DNA from: Vicingus serpentipes
Lineage (GTDB): Bacteria > Bacteroidota > Bacteroidia > Flavobacteriales_E > Vicingaceae
Assembly: GCF_007993035.1 (NCBI RefSeq)
Contig: NZ_VOOS01000004.1
Location: 62,001 to 126,000 of the forward strand
Direction: 5' to 3'
DNA: 64,000 bases
This document shows, piece by piece, positions 16,898 to 25,887 of this stretch. The position numbers and the translations under genes are program-made. The notes under the pieces were generated by a model. The model saw only the letters and a list, made by a program, of their open reading frames with translations. It was not told the origin of the DNA and did not search any database. Each line of letters starts with the position of its first letter. Within the stretch, counting starts at the first letter, position 1.

Positions 16898-16928
16898 CAA
16901 ATATAAAGAACAATGTTTTATAATTCAA
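16898..16928 (-). promoter_or_regulatory. promoter of the metX sulfur operon
   Basis: On the reverse strand TTG (16926-16928, within TTTTG) is followed by a 20-base spacer and TATATTTG (16898-16905), a full match to the Bacteroidota consensus. Transcription should start near 16891, about 35 bases before the riboswitch. The 550-base region 16497-17046 has no protein-coding gene other than the leader ORF; bases 16929-17046 hold nothing else I recognise. Confidence 0.72.
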
Positions 16929-17046
16929 AATTTAATTCTGTATTTTTATTATAAAAACCAAAATTCAATACATTATTTTGAAATGATAAATTAAAAGGCA
17001 CAATAAAGTTGTTTTATAAATAAACAACAAAAGAAAAATTATGATA

Positions 17047-18999
17047 TTACTTTAAAATAATTCGACCTAGTTTTTCAGACAATTGGCGCTGCACACCTTT
17101 TAGGTGCTTATATTCAGTCATTAGCCTAATTTGTTCTATATCGTTCTTTTCTATTTTAAGTTGTGAACCGATCTCTTCAAGTAAATATTCTACCTTCGTG
17201 GCTTTAAAGGCGAAAACACTATTAAATATTGCCATTTTAACCTGGCTTTCTTCAGTTTTAACAAAAATGCCGTGGTTTTTCCAATTTTCACTCACTTCAT
17301 ATTTGTTTGATAGAACATCAATCGCTAATCTACTTATATCTTGATTTAAATTATTGATAAAATCTTGGTGTGTTGGAATTCGTTCTTCATTTACCATCTC
17401 AACATAATGATTAAAAGCTTCTTGTAGTATTGGGTTGTCAAACGTTAATCCGTCACCATTAATATTAGACAGAATATAAACTGCAGCTGTTACTTCTTGT
17501 TGTTGAATTTCTTCATTTTCACCCAACACATCTACTGTAATTATTTCGGCTCCATAAGAAATTAATAACCTTATAATTTCATGCTCCCAATGTGCTACCT
17601 TACTTGAAATACTTGAGCTTTTTTCTTCTTGTGGTTCGTAAAAGTCTTCAATTGGTGGTGGACCATCATCAAAATGTTGCTGTTGAGGCTTTGAAGCTTT
17701 ACCCCGTAAAATTTTATTTGTTTCGTTAATTAATGCCTGCTCACCTATATCAAGCAGCGAACTACATTCTTGCGTATAAATAGAACGTTTAATTTGATCA
17801 GGGATTATTGCAATACTAGCAACAATTTCTTTAATTAATTCAGCTTTTTTAATGGGGTCATTTCCAACTTCTTCTAATAAAACCGAAGTTTTAAAACGAA
17901 TAAAATCTTGAGCATGCTCTTTAATATATGCTATTAACTCATTTGAAGAATGATTTTTAGCATAAGAATCCGGGTCTTCACCATCAGGAAAAAGAACAAC
18001 CCTCACATTCATCCCTTCTTGCAAAATCATATCAATACCTCTAAAGGAAGCTTTTAATCCAGCTGCATCTCCATCATAAAGAATTGTAATGTTTTCGGTA
18101 AAACGTTTAATTAATCGTATTTGCCCCTCCGTTAAAGAAGTTCCTGAAGAAGAAACTACATTTTCAACACCTGATTGATGTAAAGAAATAACGTCAGTAT
18201 AACCCTCTACCAAGTAGCAATTATCTTGCTGTATAATTTCCTTTTTGGCAAAATAAATACCATAAAGCACCTTGCTTTTATGGTATATTTCTGATTCTGG
18301 TGAGTTTAAATATTTGGCAGCTTTTGCCTCAGTTTTTAAAATACGACCTCCAAATCCTAAAACCCTTCCTGAAAGGTTATGAATAGGAAACATTACTCGT
18401 CCTTTAAAACGATCGAATTTCTTCTCTTCTTTAACTATTGTTAAACCTGATTTTTCAAGAAATTCAATACTATGACCATTCTTTAAAGCCTCATCTGTAA
18501 AAGCACTCCATTCATCTGGGCTGTACCCCAACTCAAACTTTTCAATAATATCTTCTCTAAATCCTCGCTCTTTAAAATAGCTCAATCCAATTGCCTTTCC
18601 GGCTTGGGAATTGTGCATTTGGTCTTTAAAATATTTTGAAGCATAATTAGAAACAACAAACAAACTTTCCTTTTCGTTTGCTGCCAATTTTTGTTCATCT
18701 GTCTGCTCTTCTTCTTCAACTTCTATATTATACTTATTGGCTAAGTAACGTAAAGCTTCTGGATAAGAATAATGCTCATGTTCCATTATAAAATTAATGG
18801 AGTTTCCAGCTTTGCCACATCCAAAACATTTATAAATTCCTTTTGCAGGAGAAACAGTAAAAGAGGGGGATTTTTCGTTATGAAATGGACAATTACCTAA
18901 GTAGTTAGCTCCACGCTTTTTTAACGCAACAAACTCTCCGACAACATCTTCAATTAATGCCGCGTCAAATATTTCGTCTATGGTACTTTTTGGAATCAT
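17047..18999 (-). CDS. dnaG: DNA primase
   Basis: DnaG makes RNA primers for replication. The 650-residue protein has the CHC2 zinc finger (Cys37, His40, Cys58, Cys61), the RNA-polymerase core with GRVMFPI and GFGGR, and the TOPRIM motifs LVEGYTDVISL and LYDGDAAGLKA. A Gln/Pro/acidic linker follows, then a C-terminal helicase-binding-like region. Its start overlaps the stop of the MORN-like lipoprotein gene by one base. The start MIPKSTIDEIFDAA is the conserved N-terminus. It runs toward the metX leader with about 190 bases to the operon promoter. Confidence 0.97.
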   Translation of the reverse strand: MIPKSTIDEIFDAALIEDVVGEFVALKKRGANYLGNCPFHNEKSPSFTVSPAKGIYKCFGCGKAGNSINFIMEHEHYSYPEALRYLANKYNIEVEEEEQTDEQKLAANEKESLFVVSNYASKYFKDQMHNSQAGKAIGLSYFKERGFREDIIEKFELGYSPDEWSAFTDEALKNGHSIEFLEKSGLTIVKEEKKFDRFKGRVMFPIHNLSGRVLGFGGRILKTEAKAAKYLNSPESEIYHKSKVLYGIYFAKKEIIQQDNCYLVEGYTDVISLHQSGVENVVSSSGTSLTEGQIRLIKRFTENITILYDGDAAGLKASFRGIDMILQEGMNVRVVLFPDGEDPDSYAKNHSSNELIAYIKEHAQDFIRFKTSVLLEEVGNDPIKKAELIKEIVASIAIIPDQIKRSIYTQECSSLLDIGEQALINETNKILRGKASKPQQQHFDDGPPPIEDFYEPQEEKSSSISSKVAHWEHEIIRLLISYGAEIITVDVLGENEEIQQQEVTAAVYILSNINGDGLTFDNPILQEAFNHYVEMVNEERIPTHQDFINNLNQDISRLAIDVLSNKYEVSENWKNHGIFVKTEESQVKMAIFNSVFAFKATKVEYLLEEIGSQLKIEKNDIEQIRLMTEYKHLKGVQRQLSEKLGRIILK

Positions 19000-19418
19000 T
19001 AAAAATCTTTCTCCTCTAATAATTTTCCATCTTCACCATAAAATTTCCAATGTCCTGATTTTTTATCATCAGTAAAAAATCCTTCATATCTTAACTTACC
19101 ATTTGGGAAGTAATTTTTTGCCTCACCGTTTCTTTTTCCATTTTTATAAGTGCCTTCACTCCATAAAGTACCTTCATCAAAATAAACCTTCCATAACCCC
19201 TCTCTTTGTCCATCCTTTACTACTCCTTCCATTCTTACATTGCCATTATTATAAAGTTCTCTTTCTTTAACTTTAACATCAACCCCATCAATATTTTGAT
19301 ATACACATACTAACTTTGGTTTACCATCTTCAAAACTTGCTTCAATCTTTTCAATCTCTTTTGGAGCACATGAAAATAAAAGGAAAGCGATTTGTGAAAT
19401 GATTAGAAAATTCTTCAT
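18999..19418 (-). CDS. MORN-like repeat lipoprotein (YwqK-type)
   Basis: This 139-residue protein has a lipoprotein signal peptide with the lipobox LLFSC and Cys17 as the acylated residue, so it should be anchored in a membrane. The mature part carries at least four MORN-variant repeats of about 22 residues (for example NGNVRMEGVVKDGQREGLWK, then EGTLWSEGTYKNGKRNGEAK). Such YwqK-like proteins are common in Bacteroidota; although some are named toxin-antitoxin components, nothing here suggests a toxin partner. The gene overlaps dnaG by one base and follows the polyprenyl synthase gene after about 45 bases. Function unknown. Confidence 0.82.
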   Translation of the reverse strand: MKNFLIISQIAFLLFSCAPKEIEKIEASFEDGKPKLVCVYQNIDGVDVKVKERELYNNGNVRMEGVVKDGQREGLWKVYFDEGTLWSEGTYKNGKRNGEAKNYFPNGKLRYEGFFTDDKKSGHWKFYGEDGKLLEEKDF

Positions 19419-19463
19419 TTTTTACAATTGTTTATTCAAAAATAATAAATTGAACGTTAATGT

Positions 19464-20441
19464 TTATTTGGTTCTTTCGGTTGTATATATAACAAGATTC
19501 GCCAACGCCATGTTTGCTTCGTTTTGTTCAAACTCTTTTAATATAGTCAAAGCTTTTTCTTTGTAATCTAGCATAGCTTTTTGGGCGTAATCTAACCCTC
19601 CGCTTGCTATTACAAAATCAATAACTTGTTTTACTTTTTTTGTATTGTTATTATTGTGTTTAACTATACTTATCATTTTTCGTTTTTCGAAAAAACTAGC
19701 TTTACTCAAGGCAAAAATCAATGGCAAAGTCATTTTCTTTTCTTTTATGTCTATGCCTGTAGGTTTTCCTATTGTTTTACCATCGCTACCATAATCAAAC
19801 AAATCATCTTTTATTTGAAAAGCAATACCTGTATACTCTCCAAATAAACGCATTTTCTCAACTTGCTCAGGTGTTGCTTTAGCAGCATTTGCACCAGCAG
19901 CGCAACAAGAAGCAATCAACGTTGCCGTTTTTTGACGAATAATATCAAAATAAACATCTTCCGTAATATCTAATTTCCTAGCTTTTTCAATTTGCAACAG
20001 TTCTCCTTCACTCATCTCTCTTACAGAGTTTGACATGATTTCTAATAAATCATACTCTTTATTCTCAACTGCTAACAACAATCCTTTTGAAAGTAGGTAA
20101 TCTCCAACTAAAACTGCAATTTTATTTTTCCAAATGGCATTTATACTCCAAAAACCTCTTCGCTTATTAGAATCATCTACTACGTCATCATGAACTAAAG
20201 TTGCGGTATGCAACAACTCAATCATAGATGCCGCACGATAAGTGGAGTCATTCGCAGGGGCAAAAAGTTTTGACGATAAGAAAACAAACATCGGACGCAT
20301 TTGTTTCCCTTTACGCTTAATAATATAGTGCATTATATTATTCAATAAAGAAACACGGCTTTTCATCGAATCTCGAAACCAAGATTCAAATTTTTCCATT
20401 TCTTCAGCTATAGGAGCTTGTATTTCTTTTATTGTTGCCAT
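19464..20441 (-). CDS. all-trans polyprenyl diphosphate synthase
   Basis: The enzyme elongates farnesyl- or geranyl-diphosphate with IPP units, probably for the menaquinone side chain. The 325-residue protein has the first Asp-rich motif in LVHDDVVDDSNKRRG near residue 80 and the second in QIKDDLFDYGSD near residue 205, with GKxxGxDIKEKKMTLP after it. The bulky residues upstream of the first motif are consistent with a long-chain product, but chain length cannot be fixed by eye. The ATG at 20441 is preferred to one at 20456. A TACTTTTG box at 20454-20461 is very close to the start. Confidence 0.92.
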   Translation of the reverse strand: MATIKEIQAPIAEEMEKFESWFRDSMKSRVSLLNNIMHYIIKRKGKQMRPMFVFLSSKLFAPANDSTYRAASMIELLHTATLVHDDVVDDSNKRRGFWSINAIWKNKIAVLVGDYLLSKGLLLAVENKEYDLLEIMSNSVREMSEGELLQIEKARKLDITEDVYFDIIRQKTATLIASCCAAGANAAKATPEQVEKMRLFGEYTGIAFQIKDDLFDYGSDGKTIGKPTGIDIKEKKMTLPLIFALSKASFFEKRKMISIVKHNNNNTKKVKQVIDFVIASGGLDYAQKAMLDYKEKALTILKEFEQNEANMALANLVIYTTERTK

Positions 20442-20487
20442 AAAATGTGAAGGCAAAAGTACTCATTTGTTTAAAAGATAAACACTA

Positions 20488-20518
20488 TTGCCTAACTGAA
20501 AAAATTCAACTATTTTAG
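20488..20518 (+). promoter_or_regulatory. promoter of the TPR/SpoIIE phosphatase gene
   Basis: TTG (20488-20490), a 20-base spacer and TATTTTAG (20511-20518) match the Bacteroidota promoter with one mismatch in the -7 box. It ends 10 bases before the start codon, which would give a very short 5' leader. Confidence 0.5.
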
Positions 20519-20528
20519 ATTTCTAAAA

Positions 20529-22688
20529 ATGAAAAAAAAACTAATCATATTATTTTTCTTAATTCCCTTCTTAGGGACTACTCAAAACTTTGCTGATAAA
20601 ACTTTTTATTTAATTGATAGTTTAGACTTAGACGATTTAACTAAAGGAGATAAAGAATTAATTGATAATTCATTAAAATTATTTCACTCAACAAAAGATG
20701 ATACACTTAAAATACAATCATTAAGTAGTATTTGTGAAAACATGATGCATGACGATTGGGAAAAGTATCAATATTATCAGTACTCTCTTATTAAAAATTC
20801 TCTATCAAAAAATACATCTAAAAAAGAATCTCTTACCTTAAAAAAGTCTTTAGCGAGTGCTTTAAATAATCTTGGCTTTATTCATATGAATAATGGAGAT
20901 ATTGATTCCGCTCTTTTTTATAATCACAAATGCCTTGAAGTTAGAAAGGAATTAAATGATAAAAAGGGATTAGCAATACTATATAATAACTTTGGAGGTA
21001 TATACAAAAACCAAGGAGATATAGCTTTAGCTCTAAATTATTTTCATAAAGGATTAAAAATACAAGAAGAATTAAGTGATATTAGAGGGGCTGCGGTTTC
21101 TTTAAATAATATTGGCCAAATCTATAAAATACAAAAAGATTTAGACCTTGCATTGGAGTATTATCAAAAAAGTTTAGAAATAAGAATTTCTAATAAAGAT
21201 AAATTAGGAATGTCTGGCTCTTATAATAATATTGCAGGTGTTTTTCAAGCAAAAAATGATTTAGAAAAGGCTCTTGAATATTGTTTTAAAGGCCTAAATA
21301 TCTCTATAGAAATTGGTGACAAAAGAGGTATGGCTTCATCCTACAACAATATTGGATATATCTATAAAATTCTTGGAAATAAATCTCTAAATGAAGAATA
21401 TTGGCTAAAAAGCATAAAAATCAGAGAAGAAATTGGTGATAAAGAAGGAGCTTCTTCTTCCTATAACAATATTGGCCTTGATAATTATCAAAACTCTGAA
21501 TTTGCCAAAGCAAGAACTATGGCTGAAAAAGGATTGCAGCTTGCAAAAGAAATAGGTTTTCCTAGTCTAATCGAAAGAAACGCTGGACTTTTAAGTTTAA
21601 TTGCGACTAAACAAGGAAAGTATAAAGAAGCTTTTGAAATGCGCAACCTTGAAATACAAATGCGTGATAGTATAGCTAGCGAAGAAAATATTAGAGCAGC
21701 AGCCCAACAACAAGCGAAGTATGAATATGAAAAAGAGCAAGCGATTAATGACAAAGAACATGAGAAACAATTAGCTATAGAAAAAGAAGCAAAAGCTAAA
21801 CAAAAAATAATCACTTATGCAACTGCAAGTGGATTAGGATTAGTGGGTATTTTCTTATTTTTTGTAATAAATAGGTTAAATGTTACTCGTAGACAAAAAG
21901 GAATAATTGAGTTGGCTCATACTGAGCTGGAAGAAAAAAACAAAGAAATAACAGATAGTATTCAGTATGCAAAGCGGATTCAGAATGCTATTTTACCTCC
22001 AAATAAATTAGTTAAAGAATATTTACAAGAAAGTTTTATTTTATACAAACCCAAAGACATTGTTGCTGGAGATTTTTACTGGCTAGAACTCAAAGATAAT
22101 AAAATACTATTTGCAGCTGCAGATTGTACTGGACATGGTGTTCCTGGAGCTATGGTGAGTGTAATTTGCAATAATGGATTAAATAGAAGTGTACGAGAGC
22201 ATGGATTAACTGACCCAGGAGAAATACTAAATAAGACTAGGGAGATTGTAATTTCTGAGTTTGAAAAAAGTGAAGATGAGGTAAAAGATGGAATGGACAT
22301 TGCTCTTTGTAGTTTAGAAGGCAATGTTTTAAAGTATGCTGGCGCTAACAATCCCTTATGGATTATTAGAAAAAACGCTACGCAAATAGAAGAAGTAAAA
22401 GCTAACAAACAACCTATTGGAAAGTATTCGGAGAATTTAGCTTTTACTACCCATACAATCGAGTTACAAAAAGGCGATAGTGTTTATATTTTTTCTGATG
22501 GGTATTCAGATCAATTTGGCGGAGAAAAAGGGAAAAAAATGAAAGCTGCTAACTTTAAAAAATTACTGCTTTCAATCCAAAACGAAACAATTGAAAAACA
22601 AAAGCAATTAATAGATGAGGCTTTTGAAGAATGGAAGGGTGATCTAGAACAATTGGATGATGTTTGTGTAATTGGAATTAAGGCCTAG
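20529..22688 (+). CDS. TPR-repeat membrane protein with C-terminal SpoIIE-type PP2C phosphatase domain
   Basis: This 719-residue protein begins with a signal peptide, then has about six TPR repeats of 40 residues (residues about 115-350) with a recurring YNNIG motif. A charged coiled-coil stretch, one membrane helix near residues 428-448 (GLGLVGIFLFFVI) and a second coiled coil follow. The C-terminal 230 residues form a PPM/SpoIIE Ser/Thr phosphatase with the metal ligands in VAGDFYW, ADCTGHGVPGAM, FSDGYSDQ and LDDVCVIG all present. Such proteins occur widely in Bacteroidota and probably dephosphorylate anti-sigma-antagonist-like or other partners in the cytoplasm. No partner gene is adjacent. 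Its stop overlaps the convergent neighbour's stop. Confidence 0.9.
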   Translation: MKKKLIILFFLIPFLGTTQNFADKTFYLIDSLDLDDLTKGDKELIDNSLKLFHSTKDDTLKIQSLSSICENMMHDDWEKYQYYQYSLIKNSLSKNTSKKESLTLKKSLASALNNLGFIHMNNGDIDSALFYNHKCLEVRKELNDKKGLAILYNNFGGIYKNQGDIALALNYFHKGLKIQEELSDIRGAAVSLNNIGQIYKIQKDLDLALEYYQKSLEIRISNKDKLGMSGSYNNIAGVFQAKNDLEKALEYCFKGLNISIEIGDKRGMASSYNNIGYIYKILGNKSLNEEYWLKSIKIREEIGDKEGASSSYNNIGLDNYQNSEFAKARTMAEKGLQLAKEIGFPSLIERNAGLLSLIATKQGKYKEAFEMRNLEIQMRDSIASEENIRAAAQQQAKYEYEKEQAINDKEHEKQLAIEKEAKAKQKIITYATASGLGLVGIFLFFVINRLNVTRRQKGIIELAHTELEEKNKEITDSIQYAKRIQNAILPPNKLVKEYLQESFILYKPKDIVAGDFYWLELKDNKILFAAADCTGHGVPGAMVSVICNNGLNRSVREHGLTDPGEILNKTREIVISEFEKSEDEVKDGMDIALCSLEGNVLKYAGANNPLWIIRKNATQIEEVKANKQPIGKYSENLAFTTHTIELQKGDSVYIFSDGYSDQFGGEKGKKMKAANFKKLLLSIQNETIEKQKQLIDEAFEEWKGDLEQLDDVCVIGIKA

Positions 22689-23722
22689 TTAATTCTCTTT
22701 ATCCATTTTGGCAAAACAAATGCACCAATAAACAAATAAGGGTAATAGCTGATTAATCTCCACAACACGACCAACAATCCTGCTAATCCAATAGGAATAA
22801 AGTCTTGTAAAAAACCATTAAAAGCAAATTCAGCAACTCCAGTACCTCCTGGTGTTGGACTAATTAATAAAATTACCCACATTACCAATTGTCTACCATA
22901 AATTAAAAAATGGCTCGAGACGTCAGTAAACGCCAAGATTAAAAAGTTTACAACCCAAAAACGAGCAGTCCAAGAAAAAATAGTTGCTCCAAAAGCTTTC
23001 ACCCAAAATAAGAATGATTTATTTTTAAGCTCTGCAGAGGTTTGAATTAAATCATCTCCTAACTTCTCAATTTTTATTTGCCACTTGCGTAAAATTTTAA
23101 TACTGAAAAGCTTTACTAAACTATTCTTTAATCGCTGAGGATTAACAAATACTCCATAAAATATTAACGTCACCAAAAACAAAATGAATACATAGCCAAC
23201 CATAAAAATTTCCTTGGTAGAAAGTGTAATGCCAAATACTGTTTTACTTAATTCAATGGGGAAAAGATGTTGAGTCCCTATTAAGAGAATAACCAAAGGC
23301 ACCATAATCACATAAAACAATTCATCTAACAAAGCTGTAACCATAACTACAGCAGTACTCTTTCCTAAACTAATTCCTTCTTTATTTAGTATGAACATTG
23401 CTACCCCGCTTCCGCCAACAACTGAAGGTGTAATTGAAGAAGCAAATTCCCATAACATGATTACATCAAAACTTTTTCTCCAAGATAAGACATTCTCGGT
23501 CAGTACTTTAATTCGATACATGTAGGCTAAATCTCTAATCACCATCATTAAAACAGCTACAAGTAACCACCCAAACATTTCATAAGTCCAATCAATTTGT
23601 TGTAGTGATTTCCAATTTGTTTTATCCCAAAGCATATAACCAGCAACTAGAAATCCAATAGCAATTGGAATTGCAATTCTTTTTGCTGAAAATAAATCGG
23701 TTACTTTATTACTTTTGGACAT
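22685..23722 (-). CDS. UPF0104/lysylphosphatidylglycerol synthase-like membrane protein
   Basis: This 345-residue protein has about eight hydrophobic segments and the family features near residues 95-115 (SSITPSVVGGSGVAMF) and near 290-305 (SPTPGGTGVAEFAF). These are typical of the flippase-like transmembrane domain found alone in UPF0104 proteins and fused to the synthase in MprF. Only the membrane domain is present, so lysyl transfer is not expected; a lipid-handling role is inferred. Its stop codon is shared within a CTAG with the convergent phosphatase gene. It is divergent from the ArsC-like gene with only 14 bases between start codons. Confidence 0.85.
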   Translation of the reverse strand: MSKSNKVTDLFSAKRIAIPIAIGFLVAGYMLWDKTNWKSLQQIDWTYEMFGWLLVAVLMMVIRDLAYMYRIKVLTENVLSWRKSFDVIMLWEFASSITPSVVGGSGVAMFILNKEGISLGKSTAVVMVTALLDELFYVIMVPLVILLIGTQHLFPIELSKTVFGITLSTKEIFMVGYVFILFLVTLIFYGVFVNPQRLKNSLVKLFSIKILRKWQIKIEKLGDDLIQTSAELKNKSFLFWVKAFGATIFSWTARFWVVNFLILAFTDVSSHFLIYGRQLVMWVILLISPTPGGTGVAEFAFNGFLQDFIPIGLAGLLVVLWRLISYYPYLFIGAFVLPKWIKRIN

Positions 23723-23736
23723 TATAAAATTTAGCG

Positions 23737-24084
23737 ATGAAAAAAATTTATTACCTATCTACTTGTTCTACTTGCAACAGAATTATAAAAGATCTTGGTC
23801 TTGATGACTCTTTTGAATATCAAGATATCAAAACTAATAAAATAACTGAAGCTCAGTTAGAGAAAATGGCAGAAATGAGTGGGTCGTACGAAAGCTTATT
23901 TAGCCGTAGAGCAATGAAATACAAAGAATTAAACCTTGGAAATAAAGATTTATCTGAAACTGACATTAAAAAATTAATTCTTGATGAATATACTTTTTTA
24001 AAACGTCCGGTAATTATTATCAATTCTGAAATATTTGTTGGAAATGCTAAAAAAATAATTGAAGCAGCAGCTAAACTGATATGA
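23737..24084 (+). CDS. ArsC/Spx-family thioredoxin-fold protein
   Basis: This 115-residue protein starts MKKIYYLSTCSTCNR, giving a C-x2-C at residues 10-13, and has the family segments FEYQDIK, LFSRRAMKY and a C-terminal RPVIII with a GN loop. Glutaredoxin-coupled arsenate reductases carry a single catalytic Cys in a CSTCRK context; the RPV/I motif follows the ArsC/Spx/YffB family. No ars genes are near, so arsenate reduction is only one possibility. It overlaps the EamA transporter gene by 4 bases and is probably translated with it. Confidence 0.82.
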   Translation: MKKIYYLSTCSTCNRIIKDLGLDDSFEYQDIKTNKITEAQLEKMAEMSGSYESLFSRRAMKYKELNLGNKDLSETDIKKLILDEYTFLKRPVIIINSEIFVGNAKKIIEAAAKLI

Positions 24085-24971
24085 GTACAAACTTAAAAGC
24101 TCATTTGGCAATTCTTGGTGCAAATTTAATTTATGGCATAAATTATTCTATAGCTAAAGATGTAATGCCTGCTTATATTTTACCTTTTGGTTTTATATTT
24201 TGTAGAGTTCTTGGTGCTTTGATGCTCTTTTTTGCTATTGGTTCTTATATTAAAGAAAAAGTTGAGCAAAAAGATTTATTAAAACTTGCCGTTTGCGGAT
24301 TTTTTGGTGTTGCCGCAAATCAGATGATGTTTTTTTATGGTTTAAACTTAACCAATCCCATAAATGCAGGAATAATAATGACCTCTAACCCCATATTAGT
24401 TTTAATTGTTTCTGCCATAATTTTAAAAACTAGAATCACCGCAAACAAAATTCTAGGTATTACACTAGGTATTGCTGGAGCATTAATTATTCTTTTATTT
24501 AAAAAAGGATTTGCTTTTGGCTCAGACACTATTGTTGGCGATACTTTTATATTTTTAAATGCTCTATCGTATGGTATCTATTTAGTGTTGGTTAAGCCAC
24601 TAATGAGCAAGTACAAACCCATTACTGTAATTAAATGGGTATTTACATTTGGATTTATCTATGTGCTCCCATTCGGGATTTCACAAGCTAGTGAAATAGA
24701 ATGGAGTTCATTCAACCCAGAAATTTGGTTGAAATTTTTATTTGTAATTATTGGCACAACATTTTTTGCCTACTTATTTAATATTTATGGCCTTAAAAAA
24801 CTAAGCCCATCAACCGTTTCTACATATATTTATTTACAACCAGTTATTGCTGCTTTTTTTGCTATTTCTGTTGGAAAAGACAGTTTTACATGGATTAAAT
24901 TAATTGCTGCTATTTTAATTTTTAGTGGGGTTTACTTAGTTAGTAAGCCAATCTCATCAAAAAACCAATAG
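24081..24971 (+). CDS. EamA/DMT-family transporter
   Basis: This 296-residue inner-membrane protein has ten hydrophobic segments arranged as two EamA repeats (about residues 5-140 and 155-290). It belongs to the drug/metabolite transporter superfamily; members export amino acids, nucleosides or other small metabolites. The substrate cannot be predicted from sequence. It overlaps the ArsC-like gene by 4 bases, and yicC follows after about 30 bases with its own possible -7 box. Confidence 0.88.
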   Translation: MSTNLKAHLAILGANLIYGINYSIAKDVMPAYILPFGFIFCRVLGALMLFFAIGSYIKEKVEQKDLLKLAVCGFFGVAANQMMFFYGLNLTNPINAGIIMTSNPILVLIVSAIILKTRITANKILGITLGIAGALIILLFKKGFAFGSDTIVGDTFIFLNALSYGIYLVLVKPLMSKYKPITVIKWVFTFGFIYVLPFGISQASEIEWSSFNPEIWLKFLFVIIGTTFFAYLFNIYGLKKLSPSTVSTYIYLQPVIAAFFAISVGKDSFTWIKLIAAILIFSGVYLVSKPISSKNQ

Positions 24972-24977
24972 GTTTAT

Positions 24978-24985
24978 TAACTTTG
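24978..24985 (+). promoter_or_regulatory. possible -7 box for yicC-gmk-nadD
   Basis: TAACTTTG exactly fits TAnnTTTG and lies 17 bases before the yicC start codon. No clear TTG element is found 19-20 bases upstream, so the call is tentative. Confidence 0.4.
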
Positions 24986-25002
24986 TAGTTCAAAAATAAT
25001 TT

Positions 25003-25881
25003 ATGATTAAATCGATGACTGGCTTTGGCAAAGCAACTGCCGAAGTAAATAACAAAAAAATTAGCGTAGAAATAAAATCGCTAAACAGTAAACAGGCTGA
25101 CATGTTTGTACGAATGCCTTCTTTTTATAAGGAAAAAGAATTGCCGGTTAGATCATTGATTAACAAAGAATTGGAGAGAGGAAAGATCGAGTTTAATCTT
25201 TATGTAGAATTACTAGCTGAACAATCATCAGTTAACCTAAACAAAGACCTTTTTAAAAAATACTATACCGAACTGAAAGATGTTTTAGCAGATTTAAATG
25301 AAGCAACTACTAATGAAAATCTTGTTTCTATTGTTGCTAAAATGCCTGACGTTTATAAATCAGAAAAGTCTGAATTAGACGAAACTGAATGGGTAGAAAT
25401 TGAAAAAACAATAAAAGAAGCTATTATTGCTCTCGATAATTTTAGAAGAGACGAAGGAAAATCATTACTTGAAGAGCTTACGTTAAGAATAAATAATATT
25501 GTTTCGCTTTTAGCTGAGGTAGAACAATATGATGAAGAAAGAATAACTACAGTAAAAGAAAGAATTAGCAACCACTTAAAAGAAGCTGTTGGTGAACAAA
25601 ACATCAACAACGACAGGTTTGAACAAGAGTTAATTTTTTACATCGAAAAATTTGATGTTACTGAAGAAAAAACTAGGCTAACAACTCACTGCAATTATTT
25701 TTTAGAAACCCTAAATTCTGATATTTCTGAAGGAAAAAAATTAGGTTTTATTTCTCAAGAAATTGGAAGAGAGATTAATACCTTAGGCTCTAAAGCTAAC
25801 CACGCTGACATTCAAAAAATTGTGGTGAAAATGAAAGATGAGCTAGAAAAAATTAAAGAACAAGCATTAAACATATTATAA
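25003..25881 (+). CDS. YicC/YloC-family endoribonuclease
   Basis: This 292-residue protein starts MIKSMTGFGKA, the conserved N-terminal signature, and ends with NTLGSKANHADIQ and VVKMKDELEKIKEQALNI, the conserved DUF1732 C-terminus. E. coli YicC is an endoribonuclease that works with PNPase in small-RNA decay. The gene is followed 6 bases later by gmk, a pairing conserved in many bacteria. The acidic central region (residues about 110-230) is less conserved. Confidence 0.92.
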   Translation: MIKSMTGFGKATAEVNNKKISVEIKSLNSKQADMFVRMPSFYKEKELPVRSLINKELERGKIEFNLYVELLAEQSSVNLNKDLFKKYYTELKDVLADLNEATTNENLVSIVAKMPDVYKSEKSELDETEWVEIEKTIKEAIIALDNFRRDEGKSLLEELTLRINNIVSLLAEVEQYDEERITTVKERISNHLKEAVGEQNINNDRFEQELIFYIEKFDVTEEKTRLTTHCNYFLETLNSDISEGKKLGFISQEIGREINTLGSKANHADIQKIVVKMKDELEKIKEQALNIL

Positions 25882-25887
25882 AGGAAG

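Noticed and set aside
23737-24084. Arsenate resistance gene arsC
   Set aside because: The protein is in the ArsC/Spx fold family, but there are no arsB, arsR or acr3 neighbours and the fold is shared with non-arsenate proteins, so arsenate reduction is not claimed.
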